Below are positions 1 to 8,866 of a DNA stretch of 64,000 nt, piece by piece (within the stretch, counting starts at the first letter, position 1; every line of letters begins with the position of its first letter). The notes beneath the pieces are model-generated. The model had not been told where the DNA came from. It ran no database searches and saw only the letters and a program-made list of their open reading frames with translations. Both the position numbers and the translations under genes were made by a program. The stretch comes from Streptomyces sp. LBL (GTDB taxonomy: Bacteria; Actinomycetota; Actinomycetes; Streptomycetales; Streptomycetaceae), in assembly GCF_029893585.1 (NCBI RefSeq), contig NZ_JARXYX010000008.1, positions 227,773 to 291,772 of the forward strand, given 5' to 3'.

Positions 1-1
1 G

Positions 2-751
2 CCGATCGCCCTCGATCTGGCGGGCACGTTAGAGGCGATCGGCGAGGTCGAGGCGGCCGGAACGATCCTGCAGATGGGGTTCCAGCGCCGCTTCGACCCG
101 GGCTACGCGGGGGCGCGCGAGGCGGTGCGCTCGGGGCGGCTCGGACGGCTGCACACCGTGCGGGCACTGACCTCCGACCAGACGCCGCCGCCGGCGGCGT
201 ATCTGCCGGTGTCCGGCGGGCTCTTTCGGGACACCCTGATCCACGACTTCGACATCCTGCGCTGGGTGACCGGGCGCGAGGTGGTCGACGTGTGTGCGGC
301 CGGGTCCGACGCGGGTGGGGCGATGTTCCGGCAGGCGGGCGACGTCGACACGGGCGCGGCGCTGCTCACTTTGGACGACGGCACGCTGGCCACGACCACG
401 GCGACGCGCCTGAACGGGGCGGGGTACGACGTGCGCATGGAGCTGGCCGGGGAGCTGGACCAGATCGTGGTGGGCCTGGACGACCGGACGCCGATCGCGT
501 CCACCGAGCCGACGGGGCCGCCGGCCGCGGACAAGCCGTGGACGGGGTTCCTGGAGCGGTTCGGGCCCGCCTACGAGGCCGAACTGTGCGCGTTCGTGGA
601 CGTCGTACGGGGGGCGCTGGCCAATCCGTGCGACGGACGGGAGGCCTTGCAGGCACTGCGGATCGCCGAGGCCTGTGAGATGTCGCGACGCGAGCGCAGG
701 ACCGTGGGGGTGGCGGAGACCCAGGGCAGTATGTGGCCGTTGGTGGGCTGA
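2..751 (+). CDS. Gfo/Idh/MocA-family oxidoreductase, C-terminal part (runs off the left edge)
   Basis: The frame is open from the first bases, so the N-terminal Rossmann NAD(P)-binding domain lies outside the window. What remains is the end of that domain and the C-terminal alpha/beta catalytic domain. The segment FRDTLIHDFDILRWVTG fits the family signature in which the His and Asp of the HDFD stretch sit at the active site of inositol-2-dehydrogenase-like enzymes. The likely role is NAD-dependent oxidation of a cyclitol or sugar; the substrate cannot be read from this fragment. A TTA leucine codon is in frame at 29-31, which in Streptomyces makes translation depend on the bldA tRNA. Confidence 0.8.
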   Translation, partial: PIALDLAGTLEAIGEVEAAGTILQMGFQRRFDPGYAGAREAVRSGRLGRLHTVRALTSDQTPPPAAYLPVSGGLFRDTLIHDFDILRWVTGREVVDVCAAGSDAGGAMFRQAGDVDTGAALLTLDDGTLATTTATRLNGAGYDVRMELAGELDQIVVGLDDRTPIASTEPTGPPAADKPWTGFLERFGPAYEAELCAFVDVVRGALANPCDGREALQALRIAEACEMSRRERRTVGVAETQGSMWPLVG

Positions 752-776
752 GCGAGACCCTCCCGGGCGGACGAAC

Positions 777-824
777 GGCAAGGCGTGCGCTTCGATCCAT
801 GTCGACGGCGGCTCCACCACCTGA
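777..824 (+). pseudogene. Possible short-chain dehydrogenase C-terminal scrap
   Basis: Sixteen codons ending in TGA read GKACASIHVDGGSTT. The HVDGG close to a stop is typical of the last residues of short-chain dehydrogenases. There is no upstream SDR sequence, so at most this is a remnant. The rest of the 752-920 spacer holds nothing recognisable. Confidence 0.3.
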
Positions 825-920
825 CCCGCGTCGGACGTGCCTCGCCCCGCGGCTGATGTCCGTGGGGGCTGCGGGCCGAGAGCCCTTCCCCCATGAAGCA
901 GGGTGCTGGAGGCTCGGCTC

Positions 921-1529
921 CTAGTACGAGCCGTACTCCGGACGCCCGGCCTGCTCGTACGACTGGATGGAGACGCCCGCTGCCGTGACCCGGCCGCCCG
1001 CGTGCCGGAAGGCGGTCGGTACGGCGCCCTCCGTGAGCAGGCGGCGGCCGGCGCCCAGCACGACCGGGAAGGTCATCAGGTGCAGGGTGTCGAGCAGGTC
1101 GAGGGCCAGCAGGGAGCGGACGAGGGCCCCGCTGCCGTGCACCTGGAGTTCGCCGTCGGTGCGCTCCTTGAGGGCCGTGACCTCGTTGGCGAGGTCGCCG
1201 CCGATCACGGTGGTGCCGGACCAGGAAGGGTCGGTGAGGGTGCCCGAGACGACGTACTTCGGCAGGGCGTTCAGCTTCGTGGCGATGGGGTCGGACGGGT
1301 CGGTCATCTTCGGCCAGTAGGAAGCGAAGATGTCGTACGTACGACGGCCGAGGAGGAAGGCGCCGACGCCGTCGAAGACCTCGGTGACGAACCTGCCGAA
1401 GTCCTCGTCGCCGTACGGGACGCTCCAGCCGCCCTGGTCGAAGCCGCCACTGGGGTCCTCCTGGGGGCCGCCGGGGGCCTGGTAGACGCCGTCGAGGGTG
1501 ACGAACATGGTGGAGACGAGCTTGCCCAT
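921..1529 (-). CDS. Dihydrofolate reductase family protein (RibD C-terminal-like)
   Basis: A 202-residue protein starting MGKLVSTMFVTLDGVYQAPGG. The opening strand followed by S-x-DG, the central GRRTYD motif, and V-x-GG-D-L later on are the pattern of the RibD C-terminal/DHFR fold family, so it probably is a cytosolic NADPH-dependent reductase of unknown substrate. The reading frame extends further upstream, but the ATG at 1529 has an AGAAGG ribosome site 7 bases before it and fits the family start. Its leader carries a 16-bp tandem repeat and an 11-bp inverted repeat. It is not obviously linked to the ureide genes that follow. Confidence 0.85.
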   Translation of the reverse strand: MGKLVSTMFVTLDGVYQAPGGPQEDPSGGFDQGGWSVPYGDEDFGRFVTEVFDGVGAFLLGRRTYDIFASYWPKMTDPSDPIATKLNALPKYVVSGTLTDPSWSGTTVIGGDLANEVTALKERTDGELQVHGSGALVRSLLALDLLDTLHLMTFPVVLGAGRRLLTEGAVPTAFRHAGGRVTAAGVSIQSYEQAGRPEYGSY

Positions 1530-1542
1530 GGGTGCCTTCTCT

Positions 1543-1596
1543 CTGCGGTGGGGTCTGTCTGCGGTGGGGTCTGTTGTCATCAGGGCAGACCCCACC
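1543..1596 (-). promoter_or_regulatory. Tandem repeat plus long inverted repeat upstream of the DHFR-like gene
   Basis: CTGCGGTGGGGTCTGT occurs twice in tandem (1543-1558, 1559-1574). Overlapping the second copy, GGTGGGGTCTG (1563-1573) pairs perfectly with CAGACCCCACC (1586-1596) across a 12-base loop. It sits 34-67 bases before the start codon, so it could be an operator or an RNA hairpin in the leader. Confidence 0.5.
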
Positions 1597-1740
1597 GGCA
1601 CCCGCAACTCATCGGTCGGCGGTCGGACCTCGGCCGGCGTGAGGGGAGTACGGTCCGGCGGCCGGGGCCCGCTGGTCACCCGTGACCGACGACGTCGTCA
1701 CCCGCCCTGGGCCTTCTTCCGGGGAGAAGCCCGCCCGGTG

Positions 1741-2892
1741 TCAGCCGCCCAGCCTCTGATGGCGTGCGGTCAGGGTCGACCCGCCGGCCTCCGTCAGGGA
1801 GCCGAACAACCGCAGCCGGGAGATGCCGCCGTCCGGATAGATGTCCACGCGCGCGTGCGTGGCGACGGACGGGGTCGGGAGGACGAAGCGGTGGTTGGTG
1901 TCGGGCTGGAGGCCGGTGCGGGGGACGATCTCCGTCCAGTCGCCGTCCTCGCCGCTTTCGCCGCTTCCGCTGCCCTCGCCGCCCCCGCCGTCCTTCACCG
2001 AGACCGACGCCCAGCCCGCACTGTTGCCCTTGAGGTACGCCGTGTCGATCTCCAGCGCGCGGATCCGGGACTGGGCGACCAGGCGGTAGCGGATCCAGTC
2101 GTGGCCCTGGTCACGGCGGCGGCGCGTCTCCCAGCCGTCGCCCATCGTGCGGGAGCGGCCGGGCTGGATGGTGTTGGTGGCCGGGGAGTAGAAGAGGTTC
2201 GACGCGTCCTCGACCTGGCCGCCGTTCTCCAGGGCGACCACGTCGAAGGTGCCGAGGATCTCCAGCCACCTCGGGTCGGGTACGACCTCGCCGTACACGC
2301 GCAGACGCGCGATGCCGCCGTCGGGGTGCTGGTTGACGCGCAGGTGGGTGAAGCGCTGGTCGACCGACACGGCGAAGCCGTTCGCCGCGTGGCCGCCGAC
2401 CGGCGTACGCGGCACCAGCGTCGTCCACTGCACATCGTCCCCCAGCAGTTCCTGGGGGGACGGGGAGCCCGGCACCGACGTGCCCTCGACCGACACCGCC
2501 TGGGGGTAGTTGCCGCGGAAGTGGGCCGTGTCCACGACGATGCCCCGGATCACGCCCGGCGTGCCGAGGCGGACCAGCGCCCAGTCGTGGTCCTCGGCCG
2601 TCGGCCAGGGGTGGTCGGCCCGGGCGCCCCGGCGGCGCCGCGTCTCCCAGCCGTCCATGATCTTGCCCTTGTGCCCGAAGTGCTCGGGGTCGAACTCGGC
2701 GGGGCCGGGCAGCAGCAGATTCTCACGCTGGGCGAAGAACTCGTCGTTGGCGGCGATGACTGCGGCGCCGAGCTGCCGGCCGGCGAGGTCGACGTACCGC
2801 GTGAAGGGGAAGGCGGCGGTGCGGTAGTCCGCGTACGGGTCGCCGCCTCCGTAGGGATGCGCGTCGCCGGTGAAACTCTCCATCGCCGTCAC
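1741..2892 (-). CDS. alc: Allantoicase
   Basis: Hydrolyses allantoate to ureidoglycolate and urea in cytosolic purine-ring breakdown. The 383-residue protein has the two tandem allantoicase repeats. Each contains a GWETRRRR block (near residues 95 and 255), H-D-W, and a DGGI(A/S)RLR(V/L)(Y/F)G segment, the hallmark of the family's paired jelly-roll domains. A short Gly/Ser/Glu-rich insert lies in the second repeat. The GTG start gives MTAMESFTGDAHPYGGGDPY and has an AAAGGCAGG site upstream; an ATG three codons later (2883) is the alternative. It lies 59 bases downstream of allantoinase on the same strand and is probably co-transcribed with it. Confidence 0.95.
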   Translation of the reverse strand: MTAMESFTGDAHPYGGGDPYADYRTAAFPFTRYVDLAGRQLGAAVIAANDEFFAQRENLLLPGPAEFDPEHFGHKGKIMDGWETRRRRGARADHPWPTAEDHDWALVRLGTPGVIRGIVVDTAHFRGNYPQAVSVEGTSVPGSPSPQELLGDDVQWTTLVPRTPVGGHAANGFAVSVDQRFTHLRVNQHPDGGIARLRVYGEVVPDPRWLEILGTFDVVALENGGQVEDASNLFYSPATNTIQPGRSRTMGDGWETRRRRDQGHDWIRYRLVAQSRIRALEIDTAYLKGNSAGWASVSVKDGGGGEGSGSGESGEDGDWTEIVPRTGLQPDTNHRFVLPTPSVATHARVDIYPDGGISRLRLFGSLTEAGGSTLTARHQRLGG

Positions 2893-2951
2893 GGGGATCA
2901 GGCCTGCCTTTCGGACTCGGCCGCCGCGGGGCGGAGCGAGCCGGAGCGGAG

Positions 2952-4289
2952 TCAGAGGGCGCGGCCGAGCAGCCGCCCCTTCGGTTCGGCGAACTCGCCG
3001 TCCGCGACGACGCGTTCGCCGCGCAGCCAGGTGGACTTCACCACGCCGTACAGGGTCTTGCCGGCGTACGCCGTGACGCGGTTGCGGTGCTGGAGGGCCG
3101 CCGGGTCCACGGTGAACGTCTCGTCGGGGGCGAGCACCGCGAAGTCGGCGTCGCGGCCCGCCTCGATGGCGCCTTTTCGGGCGAGGCCCACCAGGGCGGC
3201 CGTACGGGCGGACATCCAGCGGACCACGTCCTCCAGGCCGTGCCCTCGCTTGCGCGCCTCGGTCCACACCGCGGACAGGCTCAGCTGCAGGCCTGAGATG
3301 CCACCCCAGGCCGTCGCGAAGTCGTCCGTCTTCAGGTCCGCGGTCGACGGCGAGTGGTCGGTGACCACGCAGTCGATCGTGCCGTCCGCCAGGGCCTGCC
3401 ACAGCAGGTCCTGGTTCGCGGACTCGCGGATCGGCGGGCAGCACTTGAACTCGCTGGCGCCGTCGGGGACTTCCTCGGCGGTGAGGGTGAGGTAGTGCGG
3501 GCAGGTCTCGACCGTGACGCGGACGCCCTCTGCCTTGGCGGCGGCGATCAGCGGCAGCGCGTCGGACGAGGACAGGTGGAGGATGTGCACGCGCGCGTGG
3601 AGGCGTTTCGCCTGCGCGATGAGCTGGGCGATCGCCGTGTCCTCCGCGTCGCGCGGGCGGGAGGCCAGGAAGTCGGCGTACTTGGGGCCGCCGTGCTGCG
3701 GGGCGGCCGCCAGGTGGTGCGGGTCCTCGGCGTGCACGATCAGCAGGCCGCCGAAGGACGCGATCTCCGCGAGGGACCGGGCGAGTCGGTCGTGGTCGAG
3801 GTGGGGGAACTCATCCACGCCGGAGGGCGACAGGAACGCCTTGAAGCCGAAGACGCCGGCCTCGTGCAGCGGGCGCAGGTCCTTGAGGTTGTCGGGCAGG
3901 GCGCCGCCCCAGAAGCCGACGTCGATGTGCGCCTTGTCGGCGGCGACCTTCTTCTTGGTACGGAGGTTCTCGACCGTCGTCGTCGGCGGGAGGGAGTTGA
4001 GCGGCATGTCGACGAGGGTGGTGATGCCACCGGCGGCCGCGGCGCGGGTGGCGGTCCAGAAGCCCTCCCACTCGGTGCGGCCGGGGTCGTTGACGTGCAC
4101 GTGGGTGTCGACCAGCCCGGGCAGCAGGACGTCGTCGCCGAAGTCCTCCAGCCGAGCGCCCGACGGCACCCCGGCGTCGTACGGAAGGACGGCCACGATC
4201 GTCCCGGCGGTGATGGCGACCGAGGCCCCGCGCATCCCCTCCGGGGTGATGACGCGCGTGGAGCGCAGGACCAGTTCCACGTCGGACAC
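2952..4289 (-). CDS. allB: Allantoinase
   Basis: Zinc-dependent cyclic amidohydrolase opening allantoin to allantoate. The 445 residues carry the dihydroorotase-superfamily metal ligands in order: H-x-H in [11 protein letters not shown], the Lys of [15 protein letters not shown] that would be carbamylated, His of IVHAED, His of HILHLSS, and Asp of VTDHSPS. GTG start at 4289. It heads the allB-alc operon and is divergent from the IclR regulator, with a composite palindromic operator 72-103 bases upstream. Repression by that regulator with relief by a purine catabolite is the expected control, as reported for S. coelicolor AllR. Confidence 0.96.
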   Translation of the reverse strand: MSDVELVLRSTRVITPEGMRGASVAITAGTIVAVLPYDAGVPSGARLEDFGDDVLLPGLVDTHVHVNDPGRTEWEGFWTATRAAAAGGITTLVDMPLNSLPPTTTVENLRTKKKVAADKAHIDVGFWGGALPDNLKDLRPLHEAGVFGFKAFLSPSGVDEFPHLDHDRLARSLAEIASFGGLLIVHAEDPHHLAAAPQHGGPKYADFLASRPRDAEDTAIAQLIAQAKRLHARVHILHLSSSDALPLIAAAKAEGVRVTVETCPHYLTLTAEEVPDGASEFKCCPPIRESANQDLLWQALADGTIDCVVTDHSPSTADLKTDDFATAWGGISGLQLSLSAVWTEARKRGHGLEDVVRWMSARTAALVGLARKGAIEAGRDADFAVLAPDETFTVDPAALQHRNRVTAYAGKTLYGVVKSTWLRGERVVADGEFAEPKGRLLGRAL

Positions 4290-4360
4290 CTGGGGCCCCT
4301 CTCTGCCGCCGTTTGCTGCTGCTTCTGCAGCTTCCGCTGCTTCCGTTTATTTCCGTTTAC

Positions 4361-4392
4361 TTCCACGTAACGGAATTCAACGTTCTGTTGAA
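4361..4392 (-). promoter_or_regulatory. Composite operator upstream of allB
   Basis: Two abutting palindromes: TTCCACGTAACGGAA (4361-4375, TTCC-N7-GGAA) and TTCAACGTTCTGTTGAA (4376-4392, perfect 6-bp arms). Read toward allB the order is TTCAAC-N5-GTTGAA then TTCC-N7-GGAA. The same order and spacing recur before aceB at 6704-6736. Short direct repeats of TTCCGTTTA (4341-4360) lie on the allB-proximal side. Confidence 0.75.
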
Positions 4393-4467
4393 GGAGTCTT
4401 CACTCCCGTTCTCGCGCCGTCAAGAGGACACGTCCCCCACGCCTTTCAGCGCCTCCACTCTGGACGT

Positions 4468-4482
4468 TTCCACCAGATGGAA
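4468..4482 (+). promoter_or_regulatory. Palindrome upstream of the IclR regulator, likely autoregulatory
   Basis: TTCCACCAGATGGAA has perfect TTCCA/TGGAA arms and shares its first eight bases with TTCCACCATAAGGAA before aceB. It lies 100 bases before the allR start. It overlaps a second, weaker repeat GGAA-N6-TTCC (4479-4492). Confidence 0.6.
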
Positions 4483-4581
4483 TGAGAGTTCCGGCACCCA
4501 GAACGTAGCTGAGCAGCAGGGAGTCGACCGACTGGCGGGTAGGCTTCTGCCCTTCCCGCCAGCGCCGAAAGGAACGCGCCC

Positions 4582-5376
4582 GTGCCGACGTCCAGCGCCA
4601 GCACCACCGACTCCGCGAAGTCCGCCAGCGGCGGAGTCCAGTCCCTCGAGCGCGCCTTCGATCTGCTGGAGCGGATGGCGGACGCGGGCGGTGTGGTGGG
4701 ACTGAGCGAGCTGTCCGCGAGCAGCGGGCTGCCGCTGCCGACCATCCACCGCCTGATGCGCACCCTCGTGGCCTGCGGTTACGTCCGCCAGCAGACCAAC
4801 CGCCGCTATGCGCTCGGCCCGCGCCTGATCCGCCTGGGCGAGTCCGCCTCCCGCCTGCTCGGCACCTGGGCCCGGCCCTACCTCGCCCGCCTGGTCGAGG
4901 AGACCGGCGAGACGGCGAACATGGCGCTGCTGGACGGGGACGAGATCGTCTACGTGGCGCAGGTGCCGTCCAAGCACTCGATGCGGATGTTCACCGAGGT
5001 GGGCCGCCGGGTGCTGCCGCACTCCACCGGCGTCGGCAAGGTCCTGCTCGCCGACACCCCGGACGGCGAGGTGCGCGCGCTGCTGGCCCGCACCGGGATG
5101 CCGGCCGCGACGGAGAAGACGATCACCACACCGGAGGGTTTCCTCGCGGCGCTGGAGGACGTACGCCGTCAGGGCTACGCGGTCGACGACAACGAGCAGG
5201 AGATCGGCGTCCGCTGTCTCGCCGTGTCCGTCCCCGACTCCCCCACCGCGGCGGCCATCTCGATCTCGGGCCCGGCCGGCCGGGTCACGGAGGCGGCCAC
5301 GGAGACGATCGTGCCGGTGCTCCAGCAGGTGGCGGTGGAACTGTCCCAGGCGCTGGCGAGCCAGAACCCGGCCTGA
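4582..5376 (+). CDS. allR: IclR-family regulator of allantoin genes (AllR-like)
   Basis: 264 residues. An N-terminal winged helix-turn-helix (about 12-80) contains RAFDLLERMADAGGVVGLSELS followed by LPLPTIHRLMRTLVACGYV, typical of IclR. The C-terminal IclR effector domain contains SMRMFTEVGRRVLPHSTGVGKVLLA. GTG start with GAAAGGA 7 bases upstream. Position and orientation relative to allB and alc match S. coelicolor, where AllR represses the allantoin genes and malate synthase and is released by allantoate-pathway intermediates. Here the palindromes in its own promoter, before allB, before aceB and before uraD suggest the same regulon. That target assignment is inference. Confidence 0.88.
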   Translation: MPTSSASTTDSAKSASGGVQSLERAFDLLERMADAGGVVGLSELSASSGLPLPTIHRLMRTLVACGYVRQQTNRRYALGPRLIRLGESASRLLGTWARPYLARLVEETGETANMALLDGDEIVYVAQVPSKHSMRMFTEVGRRVLPHSTGVGKVLLADTPDGEVRALLARTGMPAATEKTITTPEGFLAALEDVRRQGYAVDDNEQEIGVRCLAVSVPDSPTAAAISISGPAGRVTEAATETIVPVLQQVAVELSQALASQNPA

Positions 5377-5384
5377 CGGCCCAC

Positions 5385-5421
5385 CGCGCCGGCCCGGCCG
5401 GAAATCGACGGGACCGGCGCG
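5385..5421. terminator. Bidirectional terminator between convergent genes
   Basis: CGCGCCGG (5385-5392) pairs perfectly with CCGGCGCG (5414-5421) nine bases after the regulator stop codon. The next gene is convergent, so the hairpin can serve both. Confidence 0.55.
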
Positions 5422-5474
5422 ACTCGCTGGAGCCCTTCTTCGGGCGGGCCCCAGAGCGAGGTCCTGGCCTTGTC

Positions 5475-5801
5475 CTAGCCGCGCCCGCGCAGCGGTTCCC
5501 CGAACAGGTCCACCGCGTCGCGTACGTTCGCCAGGCCCCGCGACAGCGCGCTGACGGATCCGATCGCCGCGGCGATCACCAGCAGCGAGCTGCGCAGCCG
5601 AGGAACCTCGGGGGCACCGCCGGCCGTCATCGCGGCGAGGGCGGCGAGTTCGTCCTCCGCGACCCCGCGGTCGGGGAACTCGGCGGGATGCGCGGCGAGT
5701 TCGCGGCGCAGCCGGGACACCGCGGTCCGCAGTTCCACCACCCTGGGGTCCTCGTCACTGCCCGCCACCGGCCTTTGCCCCAAGCTCCGCAACACAGCCA
5801 T
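5475..5801 (-). CDS. Small conserved actinobacterial protein (DUF5955-like)
   Basis: 108 residues with no enzymatic motif. The body, from DEDPRVVELRTAVSRLRREL onward, is a charged helical stretch followed by a hydrophobic small-residue helix (SSLLVIAAAIGSVSALSRGL). The sequence resembles a small protein found beside aceB and allR in other Streptomyces, so its conservation with this locus is the only functional hint. ATG at 5801 sits one base after AAGGGG. A GTG two codons later has better spacing and may be the true start. Confidence 0.7.
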   Translation of the reverse strand: MAVLRSLGQRPVAGSDEDPRVVELRTAVSRLRRELAAHPAEFPDRGVAEDELAALAAMTAGGAPEVPRLRSSLLVIAAAIGSVSALSRGLANVRDAVDLFGEPLRGRG

Positions 5802-5985
5802 CCCCCTTGCACGCCGTTGTACGCCCGCACGTTCTTCGTCCCGCCGAGCGCTCCTCGTGGGCGCTGCTCGGCGCTGACGGACGCGGGTCAGTAAACGCCA
5901 CCCGACAGCGGGTGCGCCACCGCCTTGACCGAAATTCAGCCCTACGAAACCCGGCGCCCACCCGGGCGTCAGGTATGCAGGACGC

Positions 5986-6585
5986 ATGACGGAGAACGAA
6001 CAGCGCACGGCCGGGCTGCTTCTCGCGGCGGGCGGCGGACGGCGGCTCGGCGGACGCCCCAAGGCGCTCCTGCCGCACCGGGGGCGACCCCTCGTCGAGT
6101 ACGCGGCCGACGTGCTGCGCGCGGCCGGCTGCACCCGCGTCCACGTGGTCCTCGGGGCCGCCGCCGACCGCGTACGGGAGCAGGCGGAGCTCGGTGACTG
6201 CGTGCTCGTCGAAAACCCCGACTGGGCCGACGGCATGGGCTCGTCGCTGCGGGCCGGGCTCGACTCGCTCGCCGGGACGGGGGCGCGGGCCGCGCTGGTC
6301 TCGCTCGTCGACCAGCCCGGCATCGGGGCGGAGGCGGCGGCCCGGGTGCTCGCCGCCGGGCGGGACGAGACGTCGCTGGTCTCGGCCGCCTACGACGGTG
6401 TGCGCGGGCATCCCGTCCTGCTCGGCGCCGCGCACTGGGCGGGCATCGCCGCGACGGCGACCGGCGATCGGGGGGCACGCGCCTATCTGAAGGCACACGA
6501 CGAGGCACTCACGCTCGTCGAGTGCGGGGACGTGGCCCAGCCGTACGACATCGACACGGCGGCGGACCTGGCGCGCCTTGAGTGA
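5986..6585 (+). CDS. MobA/MocA-like molybdenum cofactor nucleotidyltransferase
   Basis: 199 residues, a single NTP-transferase Rossmann domain. The N-terminal AGLLLAAGGGRRLGGRPKALLPHRGRPLVEY is the LAAGxxxRxGxPKxLL signature binding the nucleoside triphosphate. SLVDQPGI supplies the metal-binding aspartate, and GVRGHPVLLG is the GxPxH-like block of MocA/MobA enzymes. MocA adds CMP to molybdopterin for xanthine-dehydrogenase-type enzymes, which would suit a purine-degradation locus. The dehydrogenase itself is not in the window. Function is inferred from family and context; a general sugar or cofactor nucleotidyltransferase is possible. Confidence 0.75.
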   Translation: MTENEQRTAGLLLAAGGGRRLGGRPKALLPHRGRPLVEYAADVLRAAGCTRVHVVLGAAADRVREQAELGDCVLVENPDWADGMGSSLRAGLDSLAGTGARAALVSLVDQPGIGAEAAARVLAAGRDETSLVSAAYDGVRGHPVLLGAAHWAGIAATATGDRGARAYLKAHDEALTLVECGDVAQPYDIDTAADLARLE

Positions 6586-6703
6586 GTGCGGTGGACCCGC
6601 GACCTGGCGCGCCGTGAGGAGTGTGATGGACCCGCGACTGGCACCTTGAGGAGTGCCGTGGCACCGAGCGCCGCCATTGTGGCTCGACTCGGAGAATCCC
6701 GAC

Positions 6704-6736
6704 ATCAACAAAACATTGAACTTCCACCATAAGGAA
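6704..6736 (+). promoter_or_regulatory. Composite operator upstream of malate synthase
   Basis: TCAACAAAACATTGA (6705-6719, TCAAC-N5-ATTGA) is followed two bases later by TTCCACCATAAGGAA (6722-6736). The arrangement copies the allB operator with one arm mismatch and one extra spacer base, 104-136 bases before the start codon. The remainder of the 6586-6839 spacer contains imperfect duplications of the mocA-like gene's tail (TGGACCCGCGAC twice). Confidence 0.7.
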
Positions 6737-6839
6737 ACTAGTATCCACTAACCAGAACGCCCTCGTCGCCGCGGGCGCCGACCGCCTACCCGGGCCGACC
6801 GGCACCCGGTGCCAAGCTCGCTGAAGGAAGTGACAGCTC

Positions 6840-8474
6840 ATGTCCGCACCAGCGCCGTCCTCGCTGGCCATCGTCGACGCCGAACCCCTGCCGCGGCAGG
6901 AGGAGGTCCTCACCGGGGCGGCCCTCGCCTTCGTGGCCGAGCTGCACCGCCGGTTCACACCCCGGCGTGACGAGCTCCTCGCCCGCCGTGCCGAGCGCCG
7001 CGCCGAGATCGCCCGCACTTCCAGGCTCGACTTCCTGCCGGAGACGGCCGCGATCCGCGCGGACGACTCCTGGAAGGTGGCTCCCTCCCCCGCGGCCCTG
7101 AACGACCGCCGGGTCGAGATCACCGGCCCCACCGACCGCAAGATGGCCGTCAACGCCCTCAACTCGGGCGCCCGGGTCTGGCTCGCCGACTTCGAGGACG
7201 CCTCCGCCCCGACCTGGGAGAACGTGGTCCTCGGCCAGATCAACCTCGTGGACGCCTACACCCGCGCCATCGACTTCACGGACCCGGGGAGCGGCAAGTC
7301 GTACGCCCTGCGCCCGAACGAGGAGCTGGCGACCGTCGTCATGCGCCCCCGCGGCTGGCACCTCGGCGAGCGGCACCTCGTCGACGCCGGCGGCACTCCC
7401 GTCCCGGGCGCCCTCGTCGACTTCGGCCTGTACTTCTTCCACAACGCCCAGCGCCTGCTCGACCTCGGCAAGGGCCCGTACTTCTACCTGCCCAAGACGG
7501 AGTCGCACCTGGAGGCCCGCCTCTGGAACGACGTGTTCGTCTTCGCGCAGGACTACGTCGGCATTCCGCAGGGCACCGTGCGGGCCACCGTCCTCATCGA
7601 GACGATCACGGCCGCGTACGAGATGGAGGAGATTCTCTACGAACTCCGCGATCACGCCTCGGGGTTGAACGCCGGCCGCTGGGACTACCTGTTCTCCATC
7701 GTCAAGAACTTCCGTGACGGCGGCCCGAAGTTCGTGCTGCCGGACCGCAACGCGGTGACGATGACGGCCCCGTTCATGCGTGCGTACACCGAACTCCTCG
7801 TCCGCACCTGCCACCGGCGCGGCGCGCACGCGATCGGCGGTATGGCCGCGTTCATCCCCTCACGCCGGGACGCCGAGGTGAACAAGGTCGCCTTCGAGAA
7901 AGTGCGCGCCGACAAGGACCGCGAGGCGAACGACGGTTTCGACGGCTCCTGGGTCGCCCACCCCGACCTGGTCCCGATCGCCATGGAGTCCTTCGACCAG
8001 GTGCTCGGCGACCGGCCGAACCAGAAGGACCGCCTCCGCGAGGACGTCGACGTCAAGGCGGCCGACCTCATCGCCGTCGACTCCCTCAAGGCGAAGCCGA
8101 CGTACAACGGCCTGGTCAACGCCGTCCAGGTGGGCATCCGTTACATCGAGGCCTGGCTGCGGGGCATGGGCGCGGTCGCCATCTTCAACCTGATGGAGGA
8201 CGCGGCGACCGCCGAGATCTCCCGCTCGCAGATCTGGCAGTGGATCAACGCGGGCGTCGAGTTCGAGCACGACGGGAAGACGGTGCGGGCCACCCCGGAA
8301 CTGGCCCGCCGGATCGCCGCCGAGGAGCTCCGGAGCATCCGCGCGGAACTCGGCGAGGAGGCCTTCGCGGCCGGCCACTGGCAGCAGGCACACGACCTGC
8401 TCCTGGAGGTCTCGCTCGACGAGGACTACGCGGACTTCCTGACGCTGCCGGCGTACGAGCAGCTCAAGGGCTGA
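6840..8474 (+). CDS. aceB: Malate synthase A
   Basis: Condenses glyoxylate with acetyl-CoA to malate; here it would consume the glyoxylate released by ureidoglycolate breakdown. 544 residues, the usual length of the A isoform. Family blocks include [33 protein letters not shown], the signature [20 protein letters not shown] and [16 protein letters not shown]. The ATG has GAAGGAAG upstream. The operator shared with allB ties it to purine breakdown rather than to an acetate glyoxylate shunt; no isocitrate lyase is nearby. Confidence 0.96.
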   Translation: MSAPAPSSLAIVDAEPLPRQEEVLTGAALAFVAELHRRFTPRRDELLARRAERRAEIARTSRLDFLPETAAIRADDSWKVAPSPAALNDRRVEITGPTDRKMAVNALNSGARVWLADFEDASAPTWENVVLGQINLVDAYTRAIDFTDPGSGKSYALRPNEELATVVMRPRGWHLGERHLVDAGGTPVPGALVDFGLYFFHNAQRLLDLGKGPYFYLPKTESHLEARLWNDVFVFAQDYVGIPQGTVRATVLIETITAAYEMEEILYELRDHASGLNAGRWDYLFSIVKNFRDGGPKFVLPDRNAVTMTAPFMRAYTELLVRTCHRRGAHAIGGMAAFIPSRRDAEVNKVAFEKVRADKDREANDGFDGSWVAHPDLVPIAMESFDQVLGDRPNQKDRLREDVDVKAADLIAVDSLKAKPTYNGLVNAVQVGIRYIEAWLRGMGAVAIFNLMEDAATAEISRSQIWQWINAGVEFEHDGKTVRATPELARRIAAEELRSIRAELGEEAFAAGHWQQAHDLLLEVSLDEDYADFLTLPAYEQLKG

Positions 8475-8545
8475 ACTCAGGCGGGCGGATCCGAAGCGGT
8501 TGACGGGCTGAACTCACACGGGCGGGTCCGAAGCAGCTGAAGAGC
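8466..8545. repeat. Imperfect 37-bp tandem duplication at the aceB 3' end
   Basis: GGGCTGAACTCA followed by a GCGGGCGG(A/G)TCCGAAGC block occurs twice. The first copy includes the aceB stop codon; the second lies wholly in the spacer. Confidence 0.6.
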
Positions 8546-8551
8546 CGGCGC

Positions 8552-8866
8552 TCACCCCGCGGGTGTGTCCGAGTGGCCCAGGGGCTTCCCCGGGGCCACC
8601 CGGTCGCGTACCGCCTGCTTCACGGCCGTCGGCTCCGGGAAGCCCTGCTCACGGCGGTCCCAGACGACCTCGTCGTTCACGCGGACGACGAAGACGCCGC
8701 CCGTGCCCGGCTTCAGGGACAGCTCCGTGAGCTCCGTCTCGAAGGTCGTCAGCAGTTCCTGGGCCAGCCACGCGGCGCGCGGCAGCCAGCGGCACCGGGT
8801 GCAGTACTCGATCTCGACCCGCTGGACATCCGGCTCGCCCCGCTGAACATCCCGCTGAGCTGTCAT
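8552..8866 (-). CDS. SelT/SelW/SelH (Rdx) family thioredoxin-like protein
   Basis: 104 residues with a redox-type C-x-x-C (C22-T-R-C25) directly after the first beta strand (RVEIEYCTRCRW), as in the selenoprotein W family where the second Cys is often selenocysteine. TGGVFVVRVNDEVVWDRREQGFPE is the second family block. Probably a cytosolic thiol-redox protein. Its ATG overlaps the stop of the upstream kinase gene by four bases (ATGA, 8863-8866), which indicates translational coupling. Confidence 0.85.
   Translation of the reverse strand: MTAQRDVQRGEPDVQRVEIEYCTRCRWLPRAAWLAQELLTTFETELTELSLKPGTGGVFVVRVNDEVVWDRREQGFPEPTAVKQAVRDRVAPGKPLGHSDTPAG

Noticed and set aside
5401..5474. Second terminator around GCCC-TTCTTC-GGGC
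   Set aside because: Only four base pairs; the 8-bp hairpin just upstream explains termination better.
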